Positions 45,364-55,956 of a stretch of DNA of 64,000 nucleotides are shown piece after piece; the first letter of the stretch is position 1; each line of letters begins with the position of its first letter. The position numbers and the translations under genes are program-made. The notes under the pieces are model-generated. The model did no database searches. It saw only the letters and a program-made list of their open reading frames with translations, and was not told the origin of the DNA. The stretch is from Ascochyta rabiei (taxonomy: Eukaryota > Ascomycota > Dothideomycetes > Pleosporales > Didymellaceae): contig NC_082405.1 in NCBI RefSeq assembly GCF_004011695.2, positions 124,001 through 188,000 of the forward strand, read 5' to 3'.

Positions 45364-47362
45364 ATGGCACACTCGCAGTCCGAGCAGCCCTTCCTGGGCC
45401 ACCCTCCCGACGCCTCGCCCGTCCAAGGCCCGGACAGCGACTTCCCCCCGCCGCCGCCCGCCCACCGCGTGCCCGTTGGCATGCACCCAGACACGCAGCC
45501 CTTGCAGCCACAGCCGCCCTCGTTCCAGCAGGACCCCAACAACTACTCGGACCTCTCCACCCCCGCCAGCGAGCCCAGAGGCGCCCCCCTCGGCGTCCCC
45601 AGCCGCAGCCCCAACGCAACCCCCTTCAGTGACGCCTACGACGGGGGCATGCCGCCGCGCTCCATGTACTCGAACCGCTCCTACGGCTCCCAGGTCCCCC
45701 TCGCCGGCGCCGGCCTCTACGCGAGCAACCACTCGCTGCACAGCATGAACTCGCCGCCCCACAGCGCTCCCTTCTCCGACAGCCCCTACAGCCGCTACTC
45801 GTCCGCCCCCATGACCAACGCCCAGGCCATGGGCCAGATCGACCCCGACGAGCTCGCCGACGACGACGACTGGGGCATGGGCCCAGAGACTCCCCAGAAC
45901 AAGCGCCGCTCCTTTGTGCCCTTTGGCGCCTCGCGTGACGGCAGCAGAAACGGCTCACCAGGCTCCTCCATTGCGGGCGGCGTCGCAGGAGCCGGCGCAG
46001 GCGCTGCCGCCGGTGCTGCTGCTGCCGGCGCCTACGCTGTGAGCCGTGATGGGAGCGGCAAGTACAACGCAGTCTCCAACGTCAACGGTGCTGGAAGCGC
46101 CAACGGCAGCGGAAGCCACGTGGGAAGCCACCCTGAGCTGCTCGCCGAAAAATCCGAATGGCTGAAGCGCGACCATGCGAAGCGCAAGAAGAGGATGTGG
46201 ATCGCCATCTCCATCATCGCCGTCCTGCTGCTCGGTGCCATCCTCGGAGGTGTCCTCGGTGCATTGCTTAACAAGGGTGGCAGCCACGACGCGCAGCAGA
46301 ACGGCGTCAGTGCCGGCGATGTTTCATCAGACAACAAGGACGACCTCGACAAGGACTCGAGCGAGATCAAGGCGCTCCTGAACAACACCAACCTGCACAA
46401 GGTTTTCCCCGGCATGGACTACACGCCTCTCAACGCACAGATGCCCGACTGCGCAAAGGTACCCCCTTCGCAAAACAACATCACCCGCGACATGGCCGTC
46501 ATGTCGCAGCTGACCAACTCTGTCCGTCTCTACGGAACCGACTGCAACCAGACCCAGATGGTCATTCACGCCATTGAGCGCCTGGGGCTGACCGACATGA
46601 AGATCTGGCTCGGCGTATGGCTCGACAACAACAATTCGACCAATCAGCGGCAGATTAGCCAGACATGGGACATTCTCGACGACTACGGCTGCGACTACTT
46701 CAAGGGCATCATCATCGGCAACGAGGTGCTCTACCGCAAGGATCTCACAGCCACCGAGCTGATCGACCAAATCACCGTCTTCAGGCAGAACATCACCAAC
46801 CACAAGTGCGATCTGCCAGTCGCCATGGCGGACCTTGGTGACAACTGGACCGCCGACATGGCTACCAAGGTAGACATTGTCATGTCCAACGTCCATCCCT
46901 TCTTCTCCGGTACCCAAGTCTCCAACGCCGCAGACTGGACATGGAGCTTCTGGCAAAACAACGACGTCGCATTGACAGCCAACAACCAGAAAATCAAGCA
47001 AGTCATTGCCGAAGTCGGCTGGCCTTCTGGCGGTGGAACCAACTGCGGTGGTGCCACCTCTTGCACTACAGGATCTGTCGCGGGCATTGACGAGATGAAC
47101 CAGTTCATGGAAGACTGGGTGTGTCCCAGTCTCAAGAACTCGACCGAGTATTTCTGGTAAGTGCCATGGTGCAGCAGACGTTGACCTGTAGATGCTGACT
47201 CTTCAAAGGTTCTCCGCATTCGACGAACCATGGAAGATCCGCTACAACGAGGCCGGCAAAGAGTGGGAAGACAAGTGGGGCCTCATGGACGTGGACCGCA
47301 ACCTCAAGGCCGGCCTCAAGATCCCCGACTGCGGCGGCGCAGCGCTGCCAACCTTTGACTAA
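45364..47362 (+). CDS. btgC/eglC-like: GH17 endo-1,3-beta-glucanase with N-terminal membrane anchor
   Basis: Two exons, 45364-47156 and 47209-47362, 648 residues, joined across a 52-nt intron (gtaagt ... tcaaag). Layout: Pro/Ser-rich cytosolic N-terminus (1-~270, with an Ala/Gly run), a basic stop-transfer flank ([10 protein letters not shown]), one membrane segment ([20 protein letters not shown]), a linker, then the GH17 barrel. Both catalytic glutamates are visible: acid/base in IIGNEVLYR and nucleophile in [11 protein letters not shown]. This is the type II membrane architecture of Aspergillus BtgC-type enzymes, which remodel wall beta-1,3-glucan. The start at 45364 (gccATGg) is preferred over upstream in-frame codons because the extra sequence is low-complexity. 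Confidence 0.9.
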
Positions 47363-48477
47363 CTTCGCTTCGACGTTCGATATTTTCCAGCAATTACATT
47401 GATTGAGCACTCGACTCTGCATGACAGCTCGGCGTTCGGCGGCGCATGGGTACGAAAGTTCTTGACATGTTGGCGGCCAAGTTACCCGCACGTTTCCATC
47501 TTGGCGGTTTTTTTTTTCAGGGATACACAAGCATGGCTGGTTTTTTGCGTTATGGCGTTTCAGCATTGGCGGTTCGTTTGACACGATAGGCGGCAAGTGG
47601 AGGATTGGGCTGTGTATAGGGTAGAAAGGGCCGCCTTCTCGTGGGAAGATGCGCATCGGCATGGATTCGATGATCAGGTATACTACAATGCACGTATTGG
47701 AGCGGAGGAATGTGTAGATAGATAGATACGGACCAGAAGTGCATAGAGCGCATGGATACGAATGCAACCATATATCCCTCTTCAGCCCGGCCGCGTACCT
47801 CTTCGACCGTGACGCATACCTCACGGACCCACAGCCCACGGCGCTCTCGAAACGACGCTCTCGCAACCACCCTCCCCACCAACAACTCCACGACCCGCGC
47901 TCATCGCGCAATCCTACTCTCTCCACCTCGACTCGACTCGCAAGTGCGGTGAGGTCCAGTCAGCTAGTCCAAACGTCGCTGCGCTACGGTCGGCATGCAG
48001 GGCTTCGACTGCTCCGCACCACCCACCGTCTCGGTGCCAAAATCTCACAACGTCGCGACCCCGCATCCTGTCGTGTTCGAGTACATGCACGCAACACAAT
48101 AGGCGGGGCTCTGAAGGATGAGTTGTGCAAGATGGATAGGGTGAGTCCTGCATTTGGAGATGTCGCGGGTGCTGCAGCCTCCAAGGGAACCAACAGCCTC
48201 CCCTCCCCTCCCTCCCTCGCCCGTGTCACCGTGCGCCCGGATACGTAGCCAGAGCGCGGTATAACAACATGCATGCGTTGATGCTCTCGATCGTTTCGCC
48301 ATAGGTCACCAGGCGCATTCGGTTCGAGGAAGAGATGGAAGATGCGCTTTTGGTTTTGGTTTCAAATATTATAAGTTAAGTATCATAGGTATATACACCG
48401 TCGCAGGAAGAAGAAGAAGAAGAAAAAAGAAGTCGTGCTACATGCAATGCAATGCAGTCATCGATGCCGCATCGCCT
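47363..48477. other. Intergenic region between convergent genes
   Basis: Holds the 3' ends of the GH17 and ferritin-like genes. An open frame at 47739-48248 and a 35-codon frame from 47995 lack convincing splice partners. A purine-rich gaagaa run lies at about 48407-48430. Confidence 0.4.
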
Positions 48478-49359
48478 CTAAGCGGAGATCTCGACGACGG
48501 CAGGGCCGGCGAGGATGGTGTCGTCGGTGGCGGCGGTGTTGCAGCTGGTCAGCACGACGTAGCTCTGGCCAGCGAAGCCCTCGGGGATAACGACCTCGTA
48601 GCCGCCGTTGACCGCCTTGGCCTCGACAAAGGTAGGGCCTGTGACGGCGATGAAGGCCGCGTACACGGTGCCCTCGATCTTGTAGCCGCTGGTGCCGAGC
48701 AGCACTGTCGAGCCGGTCTTGATGGGCATGTCCTTGCTGGAAGCAGACAGGCTGGGGAACGCCTTGACGGGAAGAGCAGGGTTGTCAGAGGGGCAGCTCT
48801 TGATGAAGCCAGCAGCGAGGGTGTAGACCTCATCGTAAGAGAGAGGAGCGTCGAAGGGCTGGGGGAAGGGGCTCTGCTTGTTGACGTTGCGGATGTAGGC
48901 GCTGTGGCGGGCCTCGACGGTCAGGATGGAGCCAGCAGCGGTCAGGTAGGTCTTGGACATGATGTCGGCAGCGGCACCGAGGTAGGCGCTGACACCGACA
49001 CCCTCAAGGATCGAGGCGGTGGCGAGGAACGACTGCACGCTGGTGACACCGAAGTCGTAGGTGCACTCCTTGACGGGCTTTGCGCCGGCGGCGGTGAGGG
49101 CGCCAGTCAGGAAGCTGACGTGGGTGGTCTCGTCGCCGCTGATGGTCTTGATGCGGCCGTAGACGTCCGAGGCAAAGCCAGCGGCCTTGAAGTCGGCCTC
49201 GGTGAAGTTGGCAAGGCCCTCGCGGTAGAAGGTGTCCTCAAGGTGCTCGAGAGTCAGAGCGTAGTTGAGGATAGCAGCATCGGTAGGGCCAGTGGCACGC
49301 TTGGTGGGAGCGGCAGAGGCAACAGCAGCCAGGGCGGCGACAGCGATGACAGACTTCAT
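48478..49359 (-). CDS. Secreted ferritin-like domain protein (Rds1-type)
   Basis: A single exon of 293 residues. A signal peptide (MKSVIAVAALAAVASAAP) is followed by a dibasic KR that may be a Kex2 site. The ferritin-like helices carry Glu/His pairs typical of the fold: LEHLEDTFYREGL, GDETTHVSFL, ILEGVGVSAYLGAA and EARHSAYIRNVN. The C-terminal ~90 residues form a beta-rich tail. Fungal members include the stress-induced Rds1 of fission yeast and plant-infection-expressed proteins; biochemical function is unknown. Codon use is strongly biased to C/G-ending codons, suggesting high expression. Confidence 0.87.
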   Translation of the reverse strand: MKSVIAVAALAAVASAAPTKRATGPTDAAILNYALTLEHLEDTFYREGLANFTEADFKAAGFASDVYGRIKTISGDETTHVSFLTGALTAAGAKPVKECTYDFGVTSVQSFLATASILEGVGVSAYLGAAADIMSKTYLTAAGSILTVEARHSAYIRNVNKQSPFPQPFDAPLSYDEVYTLAAGFIKSCPSDNPALPVKAFPSLSASSKDMPIKTGSTVLLGTSGYKIEGTVYAAFIAVTGPTFVEAKAVNGGYEVVIPEGFAGQSYVVLTSCNTAATDDTILAGPAVVEISA

Positions 49360-50397
49360 GTTGATGGATGGAAGTGTGAGGTATTGAACCTTGAAGAAAG
49401 ATACGAGGCTGGGAAGGTGAGTGAAGCTGAAAGACTGTTGTTGAGCTGTCTGATGATGACAATAAACAAGGAGAAATGGTCTTTACTTATATCACCTCCA
49501 CCGATCCATGGTCCTTGGAGCAGACGGCCTTGTTCCCTTCCAAGCTTTCGTTCACCAGTCCACATCCACCATCACTCTTACTGCCTCTGGCAACGAGCGG
49601 CGGTAGTACGGTACCCTGCGCATCCGGCGACCTCTGAAGAAATTACGAGCGCCAGACTACTGCAATCGGTGCGTACGTTCCCGCCACCAGGCACCTCGAT
49701 GCGGAAAGGGTCACTGCAAAGACCCTCAAAGATAGACTCTGGAGGTGGGCTACCTCGCCCATTCCCCGCAAAAGATGGACTCGATCATTACCACGGAACG
49801 CTCAGTCCCGGGTGAGAGAATTGTAGTGACGTCGGGCACCAGGCTGTAGGGCCAGGAGAAACCGATCTCTGATTGGCCGTGTGTTTTGAACACCGGGGCT
49901 GGCGCGGAATGCTAGCCCTGAAAACGTCTAGTGGGCTGGCTGGAACCTGAGGCTTCCGGACGCGGCGTTGTACCACCAGACTACCAACAGCCTGCCAACG
50001 ACACCACGCGCCGGCACGTACCGCTCATCTTGCTGATTTGGATAAGTTATTTGTAGTCGTACGCGGCGTTGTGAACGGTACCTTGGATTGCCGGAAATGA
50101 ACTGCCTCGCCATTGGCTGCGCCCTGCCCTGGCTGGAAGCGGCGACGACGCCTGACTGAGGGTCGATACTCGCGGCGTCGAAGCGGCGAAGTGGACGGGT
50201 TCAGACTTGAGCATGCATTCTGCTGCCGTGAGTCTGGGGGAGATTAGCGTTTTTCCAAGTGGCGTCGATCGGTATAAAGATTCAGAGTGTAGACTCTGGA
50301 CTTTTTCTTGCATCAACATCTTTCACAGTCACTCGTTCTTTGCAACCGTCCCATCCATCGCTTTTTGCATCGCACTCTCAATCCCAGATACTCCAAG
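49360..50397. other. Divergent promoter region
   Basis: Lies between the divergent ferritin-like gene (minus) and the Ser/Gly-rich gene (plus). A TATA box for the latter is at 50273. No other feature recognised. Confidence 0.4.
50273..50279 (+). promoter_or_regulatory. TATA box of the Ser/Gly-rich protein gene
   Basis: tataaag, 125 bp before the ATG at 50398, followed by a CT-rich leader. Confidence 0.4.
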
Positions 50398-50931
50398 ATG
50401 AAGTCCTTCACCCTCGTCGCCGCCGCTGTGCTCGCTGCTGGTGTCTCTGCGTACGTTTTACTCAGTCCCCATCTGCTTCACGTACTCGTGCTTCTATCCC
50501 TTCCAGCCCTTCCCGAAACCATCTCGCCATCCATCTAACACTCCGCAGCCAGTACTCAGCCGGCTCTGTCTCAACACCTGTGCCGACTTCGATCCCCGGC
50601 GGCTGCAACCCAGCGCACCCAGGCTCATGCCCCACGCCGTACAGCGCAAGTCAGGTATCGGTCAGCAAGCCCGCCTCTAGCAAGCCCGCGTCCAGCAAGG
50701 CCTCGTCTGCGCCGCCTGCCTCGGGCTCCATCACCACGACCATCACAGCGAAGGCTGGGTGTCCTACCGGCCCTGCACCTGATGTCATCGTCACGCGCTC
50801 CAACGCTCCCGTGCCGTCGTGCGAGGCCGGCAAAAACGCCACCAAGCCTTCCATTATGAGCATGCCTGGGTACGGTCCCCCTGCACCGTCTGCTGGCTCC
50901 GGCAGCGGGAGTGGAAGCGGTTCCAACTCTG

Positions 50932-51007
<76 letters not shown>

Positions 51008-51167
51008 CGGCTCTGGCTATGGCTCCAGCTATGGCAGCAGCGGAAACGGCACCAAATCCACCAGCACCTCAAGCAGCAATCTCCCCGAGTTCACCGGCGC
51101 CGCTGGCCGCAACATGGCATCTGGCGCGCTCGTCGTGCTGGCTGGTGTCGCTGCCTACCTGCTCTAG
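50398..51167 (+). CDS. GPI-type Ser/Gly-rich cell wall protein
   Basis: Exons 50398-50450 and 50549-51167 around a 98-nt intron (gtacgt ... cgcag, ctaac branch) encode 223 residues. Signal peptide MKSFTLVAAAVLAAGVSA is followed by a short cysteine-containing region (CNPAHPGSC, then two more Cys), a Ser/Gly repeat of about 30 residues coded by ggctct hexamers, a Ser/Thr stretch, and a hydrophobic C-terminus (MASGALVVLAGVAAYLL) preceded by small residues, as needed for GPI attachment. Probably a surface or wall protein, heavily O-glycosylated. No enzymatic domain. The repeat is likely to vary in length between strains. Confidence 0.8.
50928..51017 (+). repeat. Hexanucleotide array coding (Ser-Gly)n
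   Basis: About 15 copies of tctggc/tctggt in frame within the GPI-type protein gene. Expansion or contraction changes the protein by two residues per unit without shifting frame. Confidence 0.85.
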
Positions 51168-51854
51168 AGCCGCCTTTGACTACCAGTGTGAGTCAGCAGG
51201 ACAGACGAGGCGTGAAAACGGACAAGGGGGCCGAAGTAATGGATGGTGCGTGGTTGGATGTAGATACCCCTTTCTAGGCGCTGTGTATATATATTCCCTG
51301 GTTGCCTAGTCGATTGACTGGTGGCGTGTTCAGCGAAGACGACAAAAATCCCGTCGAAAACACCGAAACCGCTTCGAAATCAACTTGTCCCCAATCTAGA
51401 CGTGCCGTCCCCACATCCCTCTCGCTCCATCTACACACATTCTCTCGCGACTGTCGAAAAAGGGCACGGGCCCTATCAGCGCACATCAACTAGCACACAG
51501 ACACCAGACCGCGGTCGCTAGACTGCGCTCACTAGACTGCCGGTCGCTATGGACTTGCTAGACTGCCATCACCAGCCTAGAACGACGAGTCCGCAGTCCC
51601 CTGGCACTGCGCACGCGCACGCTTGCTAGCACGCAAACAGCCCTCATCTCCTTTGCTCCAGCTGGCGCGGTAGTGTGTCGATAGCCGGCTGCGCAGACGC
51701 ACGGGACGAGGGGTTTTTCCTTGTCGCCTGTGGGTAGCCGGGTGTTGTGGTCTTTACGTCTGCTGGTTCTGCTTGCTGGCCGCCTGTGCTGGGCCGTGAG
51801 GTGGGGGAGTTGGGGGCTGGGTAGGTAGAATCTGCTGCGTTTGTACGCTGCGGA
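51168..51854. other. Intergenic region left of the hAT MITE
   Basis: No gene recognised. The minus-strand open frame 51866-51558 has no family resemblance. Confidence 0.35.
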
Positions 51855-52396
51855 CAGCGTGTCCAACCGTAAGTAAACGGCTACGGCAAAGGTTGATTGC
51901 CGTAAGTAACGGCAATTATCGTTGGCTGTTACGTCCTAAAATTACGGCGTAGGCCTACTTTACAGCGTAGAGACGTAGCTACAGGTGTACAGTTACTATT
52001 TTTAGTCTAGCGTAGTTAATAACTGTAAAGGAGGCCTATCCTGTAACGCCTCTGTGCTTAGAAATATGTTCTATAGGCTTTATCTGCCTTTATGCGTGAT
52101 AATATAAAAAAAAACGCAATAATTGCGTTATAGCGTAGGGGAGGAGGTAGTAATACTGTTAAGGCCTTGCGTTAGGCGTGGTGTTAAGTTTTAACAATAG
52201 TGGCCTGTGCAGCCCCCCCCCCCCCCTATCCCCCTATTATTAACACTAAGGTTAGCTGTACTACAACTATATTATAGCTTTATATATAGCTACAGTACGT
52301 ATACAGCTATGGCTTATATAATTACCATTACTTACTATATTTACGGCCGTAACCTGTAACCGTTACGGGCCGTACTACGTACGGTTGGACACGCTG
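51855..52396. mobile_element. 542-bp non-autonomous hAT-type element (MITE)
   Basis: Terminal inverted repeats cagcgtgtccaaccgta / tacggttggacacgctg (17 bp, perfect) are flanked by a perfect 8-bp target duplication gctgcgga (51847-51854 and 52397-52404), the hallmark of hAT insertion; the CAG start also fits. Further inverted subterminal motifs (cgtaac, ggccgt) lie near both ends. The interior is AT-rich, has a poly-C run near 52210 and no coding capacity, so it would depend on a hAT transposase elsewhere. Its ends differ from those of the hAT relic at 644-3275. Confidence 0.9.
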
Positions 52397-52404
52397 GCTG
52401 CGGA

Positions 52405-53090
52405 GGAGTTTTCTGCTGTGCGGTGGAATACGAACGGTCTGCTCGAGGGTGCCTGGGCATACCTGACTGCTGTCGTATGTTTTTATGAGGGAGGGGAGAA
52501 ACAGCTGTTTTAATATTTGCACGGAGGAGGTTTTCTTCATACACCGCGCCTGAGGCTGCTACCGTATTCTAACTGTGACACACTCTACAAATACGCCCTT
52601 TGCGCTAATCATCGCTGGCAACTGAGAGCTCATGGAGAGCACGATAGACAAGATGCGTGCACAAGAGGACCACGGTTTACGTCATGTTTGCTGAACCCGC
52701 GCATGTACACACTGGAGAAGCATCTAACACGACAGACCAGCGAAATACAAACCTCAAGTTAAAACAATCAGCCGCGCCACGTCTTCACGCCTCCACAACC
52801 CAGCTCTGCGGTGTGAATTGCAGCCACCAAACGACAAAGCAGGAGACACCAGCACAATAGCCTGCGAGACAGGTCATCTATCTGCACGTGAAGATGCTGT
52901 TGTTTAGTGCCATGTCAGGCCCGACGTAGTACATACAGCACGTCGCGCATTTACCTTAAGATTGCGGCCGGTCTCGTCTTTATTTGCGTACGCTGATGAC
53001 TGAACAACACTCCAATGCCAGTTGCGCAACGAGGCTAGCAGATCTCACATGCAGTGCGGCGCACACTGAGGGGATGGGAGGTCGATGGAG
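52405..53090. other. Intergenic region right of the hAT MITE
   Basis: Short open frames (52517-52860) show no recognisable domain. Nothing else seen. Confidence 0.35.
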
Positions 53091-53955
53091 AGGAGGTGTA
53101 GAAGTTAGATTACTACAGTAGTGATAACAGAGTTTATGCAGTGTAGATAAAAACAACAGACAAGCTAGTTTACACTAAAAGAGCATTAAAAGCAGAGTAA
53201 CAGCTTATTTAATATTACATACCTACCACCTAGGATATAGACTAGAAGTAACAGAAGCTAAAACAGCAGTAACAATCCTATATAAGAAGTTAAGGACAGT
53301 TCTTAATACTAGTAGAGTAAATATGTGTATATTAGTAATTTATACTAGATGTTAGTTGTAAGATAGAGATAGAGAGGAGGTGTAGAAGTTATATTACAAC
53401 AGCAGCAATAACAGCGTTCAGCATTCAGGCAGTGTAGATGAAACAACAGACAAGCTAGTTCACACCAAAAGAGCATTAAAAGCAGAGTAACAGCTTATTT
53501 AATATTACATACCTACCACCTAGGATATAGACTAGAAGTAACAGAAGCTAAAACAGCAGTAATAATCCCATATAAGAAGTTAAGGACAGTTCTTAATACT
53601 AGTAGAGTGAATTAGTAGATAAGTAATTTATATTAGATATTAGGTGTACAGTTACTACTGTGTAAGATAGAGATAGAGAGGAGGTGTAGAAGTTAGATTA
53701 CTACAGCAGCGATAACAGAGTTTATGCAGTGTAGATGAAATAACAGATAAGCTAGTTTACACCAAAAGAGCATTAAAAGCAGAGTAACAGCTTATTACCT
53801 ACCACCTCCTAGGATATAGACTAGAAGTAACAGAAGCTAAAATAGCAGTGACAATCCCACACAAGGACAGTTCTTGATACTGGCGGGGTAGATTGGTGGG
53901 TTGCGTTGGATGTTGGGTACAGGTATATAGTAGTTATTCTAGTACAGCAATACCA
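53091..53955. repeat. Three tandem repeats of about 285-305 bp, RIP-eroded
   Basis: Units begin with aggaggtgtagaagtt near 53091, 53375 and 53679. Shared landmarks include gagcattaaaagcagagtaacagc and the tail ggacagttctt. The first two units are AT-rich with many TA dinucleotides; the third keeps more G/C at the same places (its tail reads tggcggggtagattggtggg). No coding potential. A satellite-like array or a tandemly duplicated element fragment. Confidence 0.75.
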
Positions 53956-54384
53956 CGATTTAGTGGGATTGTATAAGCAATGTTCCAGTGCGATGGTATA
54001 GGGCGGTGCGGTCTTGGCGCAGGGTAGCAGGGGGAGATACGACGACGTGCAACTGGGCGGGAGGGAATTGCGTCGCTTCTGGTGCGGGGAAGAGGGGTGG
54101 CGTGGGGTCGTTGGTGCGAGTGATGTCACGAGGATAGTTGACCGGGGCGAAGGGAGAGTTACGGTTGAGAGTCACGGTTGAGAGTCACGGTTGGAGTCAC
54201 GGTTGAGTCAGTGACGTAAACACAGTCGAGGCGGGTGCACGCCAAAAAGGACAAATGATGGAGATGATATAGCTCCACGGTAATGGCCGCTGCGAGTGGT
54301 GGTGGAGGGAGCCAAAGTGGGTTTCAGGTAGGCAAACGGAAGGGGAGCTCGATGCAATGGCCGGACTCCCAAACCGTAGGGAGG
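53956..54384. other. 3' flank of the epoxide hydrolase gene
   Basis: Contains a short repeat of gttgagagtcacg (about 54165-54205). No gene recognised. Confidence 0.4.
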
Positions 54385-55626
54385 TCAAAGACTCCCCAGG
54401 AACCGCAACATCTCTTGGACGACCTTCTCAGGCTGCTCCTGCTGCGGCCAATGGCCTGCGCCGTCAATGAAGCGGGTGCCGCGGAAGTCGGAACATGAGT
54501 TTGGATAGGCCTCCACGGCGCCGGGCTGCTGATAGTTGCCCCAGTCGTGCTTCCCAGAGATGAAGGTACTGGGGCACTCTATCTTCTTGCCGGCGAAAAG
54601 CTCGACGTCTTTCTGCTTGGCTGGGTCGGTGGTGGTGCGGTAGAAGTTCAGTCCGCCCTGGAAGCCAGTCCTCGACCACTCCTGCACGTAGACGTCGAGG
54701 TCGGCGTCGGAGATCCAGCGCTTCGTTGCGGATGCGTCTTCGGTCTTCATCATGTCGGCGATGGTGTCTGGCATGGACTTGTTGAGCGGCATGATGTAGT
54801 AGTGCGGCATCTTGGCCAACTCTTCTGCGGACCACTCGTTCAGCGGTGCAGGACTGTTGTTGCTCCCGTCGGCGGACTTTACGTGCAGGTACCCTCGCAG
54901 ATACGCGTGCATGCCTTGGGGTGGGTTGTTCCACTGAGGCGCGGCCTCGCTGGTGCTGTTGTACCACTTGTAGTGCTTCCTCGGCTCTGGTAGCTTGGCG
55001 AGCTCCGCCTGGATGTCGACAGGCGCTGCTGGTGGCTCCTCTCCACCACGGAGATTAAAAGGCAGGGCTGCCGGTGCCTTGAAGGGATGGCTCATCATGA
55101 TGCAGCTTCTGAAAAGATCTGGGCGGATGAGAGCACTCAAGCTTGCTGTGACGGCGCCGAAGTCGTGCCCAGTGATGCACTGCACTTGGCGGTACCCCAG
55201 GGCGTGAACCAGTGCGACTACATCACGGACGATGGTGGTCAGTGTGAAGTGCGACATGTCGGTTTTGTCGAAAGGCGAAGTGTCCCAGCCCGTGGTGCGG
55301 CCGTATCCGCGTTGGTCAAAGGCAACGACGTAGTAGCCTGCCTCGGCCAGCGGGGCCATGATTTTCCTCCACGAGAAGGCGAGCTCGGGGAATCCATGGG
55401 TCAGGATGATCAGGGGTTTGTCGCGTGCGGGTGTGTATCCAGCCTCGAGGATGTGGAAGTTGAGGCCGTTTGACGGACAGTGGAGGTAGTTCTCAGTTAC
55501 GCCCGAGGGCAGGGGCAGGGGTGGGAGGTTGGATGGAGAGGTCATGGCTGGGAGGTTGGATGGAGAGGTCATGGCTGGGAGGTTGGATGGAGAGGTCATG
55601 GCTGGGAGGTTGGATGGAGAGGTCAT
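54385..55626 (-). CDS. Soluble epoxide hydrolase-like alpha/beta hydrolase
   Basis: A single exon; 413 residues from the ATG at 55626. Family motifs: oxyanion HGFPELAFSWR, FDQRGYGRT, nucleophile Asp in TGHDFGAVTA, a long cap domain with tyrosines (HYYIMPLN, FYRTTT), acid loop FISGKHDWG, and catalytic His in DGAGHWPQQEQPE. It converts epoxides to diols, likely in detoxification or secondary metabolism; the substrate is unknown. The N-terminus is a fourfold repeat of the nonapeptide MTSPSNLPA, so four in-frame ATGs exist (55626, 55599, 55572, 55545). The frame is open further upstream to 55797, but that part overlaps a minisatellite. No signal peptide; cytosolic by inference. Confidence 0.87.
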   Translation of the reverse strand: MTSPSNLPAMTSPSNLPAMTSPSNLPAMTSPSNLPPLPLPSGVTENYLHCPSNGLNFHILEAGYTPARDKPLIILTHGFPELAFSWRKIMAPLAEAGYYVVAFDQRGYGRTTGWDTSPFDKTDMSHFTLTTIVRDVVALVHALGYRQVQCITGHDFGAVTASLSALIRPDLFRSCIMMSHPFKAPAALPFNLRGGEEPPAAPVDIQAELAKLPEPRKHYKWYNSTSEAAPQWNNPPQGMHAYLRGYLHVKSADGSNNSPAPLNEWSAEELAKMPHYYIMPLNKSMPDTIADMMKTEDASATKRWISDADLDVYVQEWSRTGFQGGLNFYRTTTDPAKQKDVELFAGKKIECPSTFISGKHDWGNYQQPGAVEAYPNSCSDFRGTRFIDGAGHWPQQEQPEKVVQEMLRFLGSL

Positions 55627-55630
55627 GGCT
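55523..55630. repeat. 27-bp tandem repeat (four units) containing start codons
   Basis: Four nearly identical 27-bp units, each supplying one ATG on the minus strand at the start of the epoxide hydrolase gene. 27 is divisible by three, so copy changes keep the frame. Confidence 0.9.
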
Positions 55631-55745
55631 GGGATCGTTGCTATTGAGGTGTTGTGCTTTCCCTTTGCAACAGGCCACGGCAGCTGGAGGGCTGCCGGTG
55701 CGGGGACATGATGTGCATCGGCTATTCTCCCGCGCAGCCGCGGAA

Positions 55746-55956
55746 AGCTTAGGTGGAGGCAGGGCAATGTGGGGTGTTGAGGGGTATTCTGCAGCAAAAG
55801 CTTAGGTGGAGGCAGTATACTGTGGGGTGTTGAAGGGTATTCTGGCTTAGGTGGAGGCAGTATACTGTGGTGTGTCGACGGATATTCTGCAGCAAAAGCT
55901 CAAGTGAAGGCAGACTGCGCACTGTGGGGTGTTGAGGGGCATTCTATTCTGTAGCA
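55746..55956. repeat. Minisatellite of about 50 bp, four units
   Basis: Units start with (a/g)gcttaggtggaggcag or a variant near 55746, 55798, 55844 and 55896 and contain ctgtggggtgttga(a/g)gggtattct. It lies in the putative promoter of the epoxide hydrolase gene, 120-330 bp upstream of its first ATG. Confidence 0.8.

Noticed and set aside
47995..48102. 35-codon frame starting MQGFDCSAPPTVSV
   Set aside because: Protein-like text but no stop-free continuation or clear exon partner; too little to call.
48442..49815. 457-codon plus-strand open frame
   Set aside because: It is the mirror of the GC-rich ferritin-like gene on the minus strand, which has a signal peptide and family motifs.
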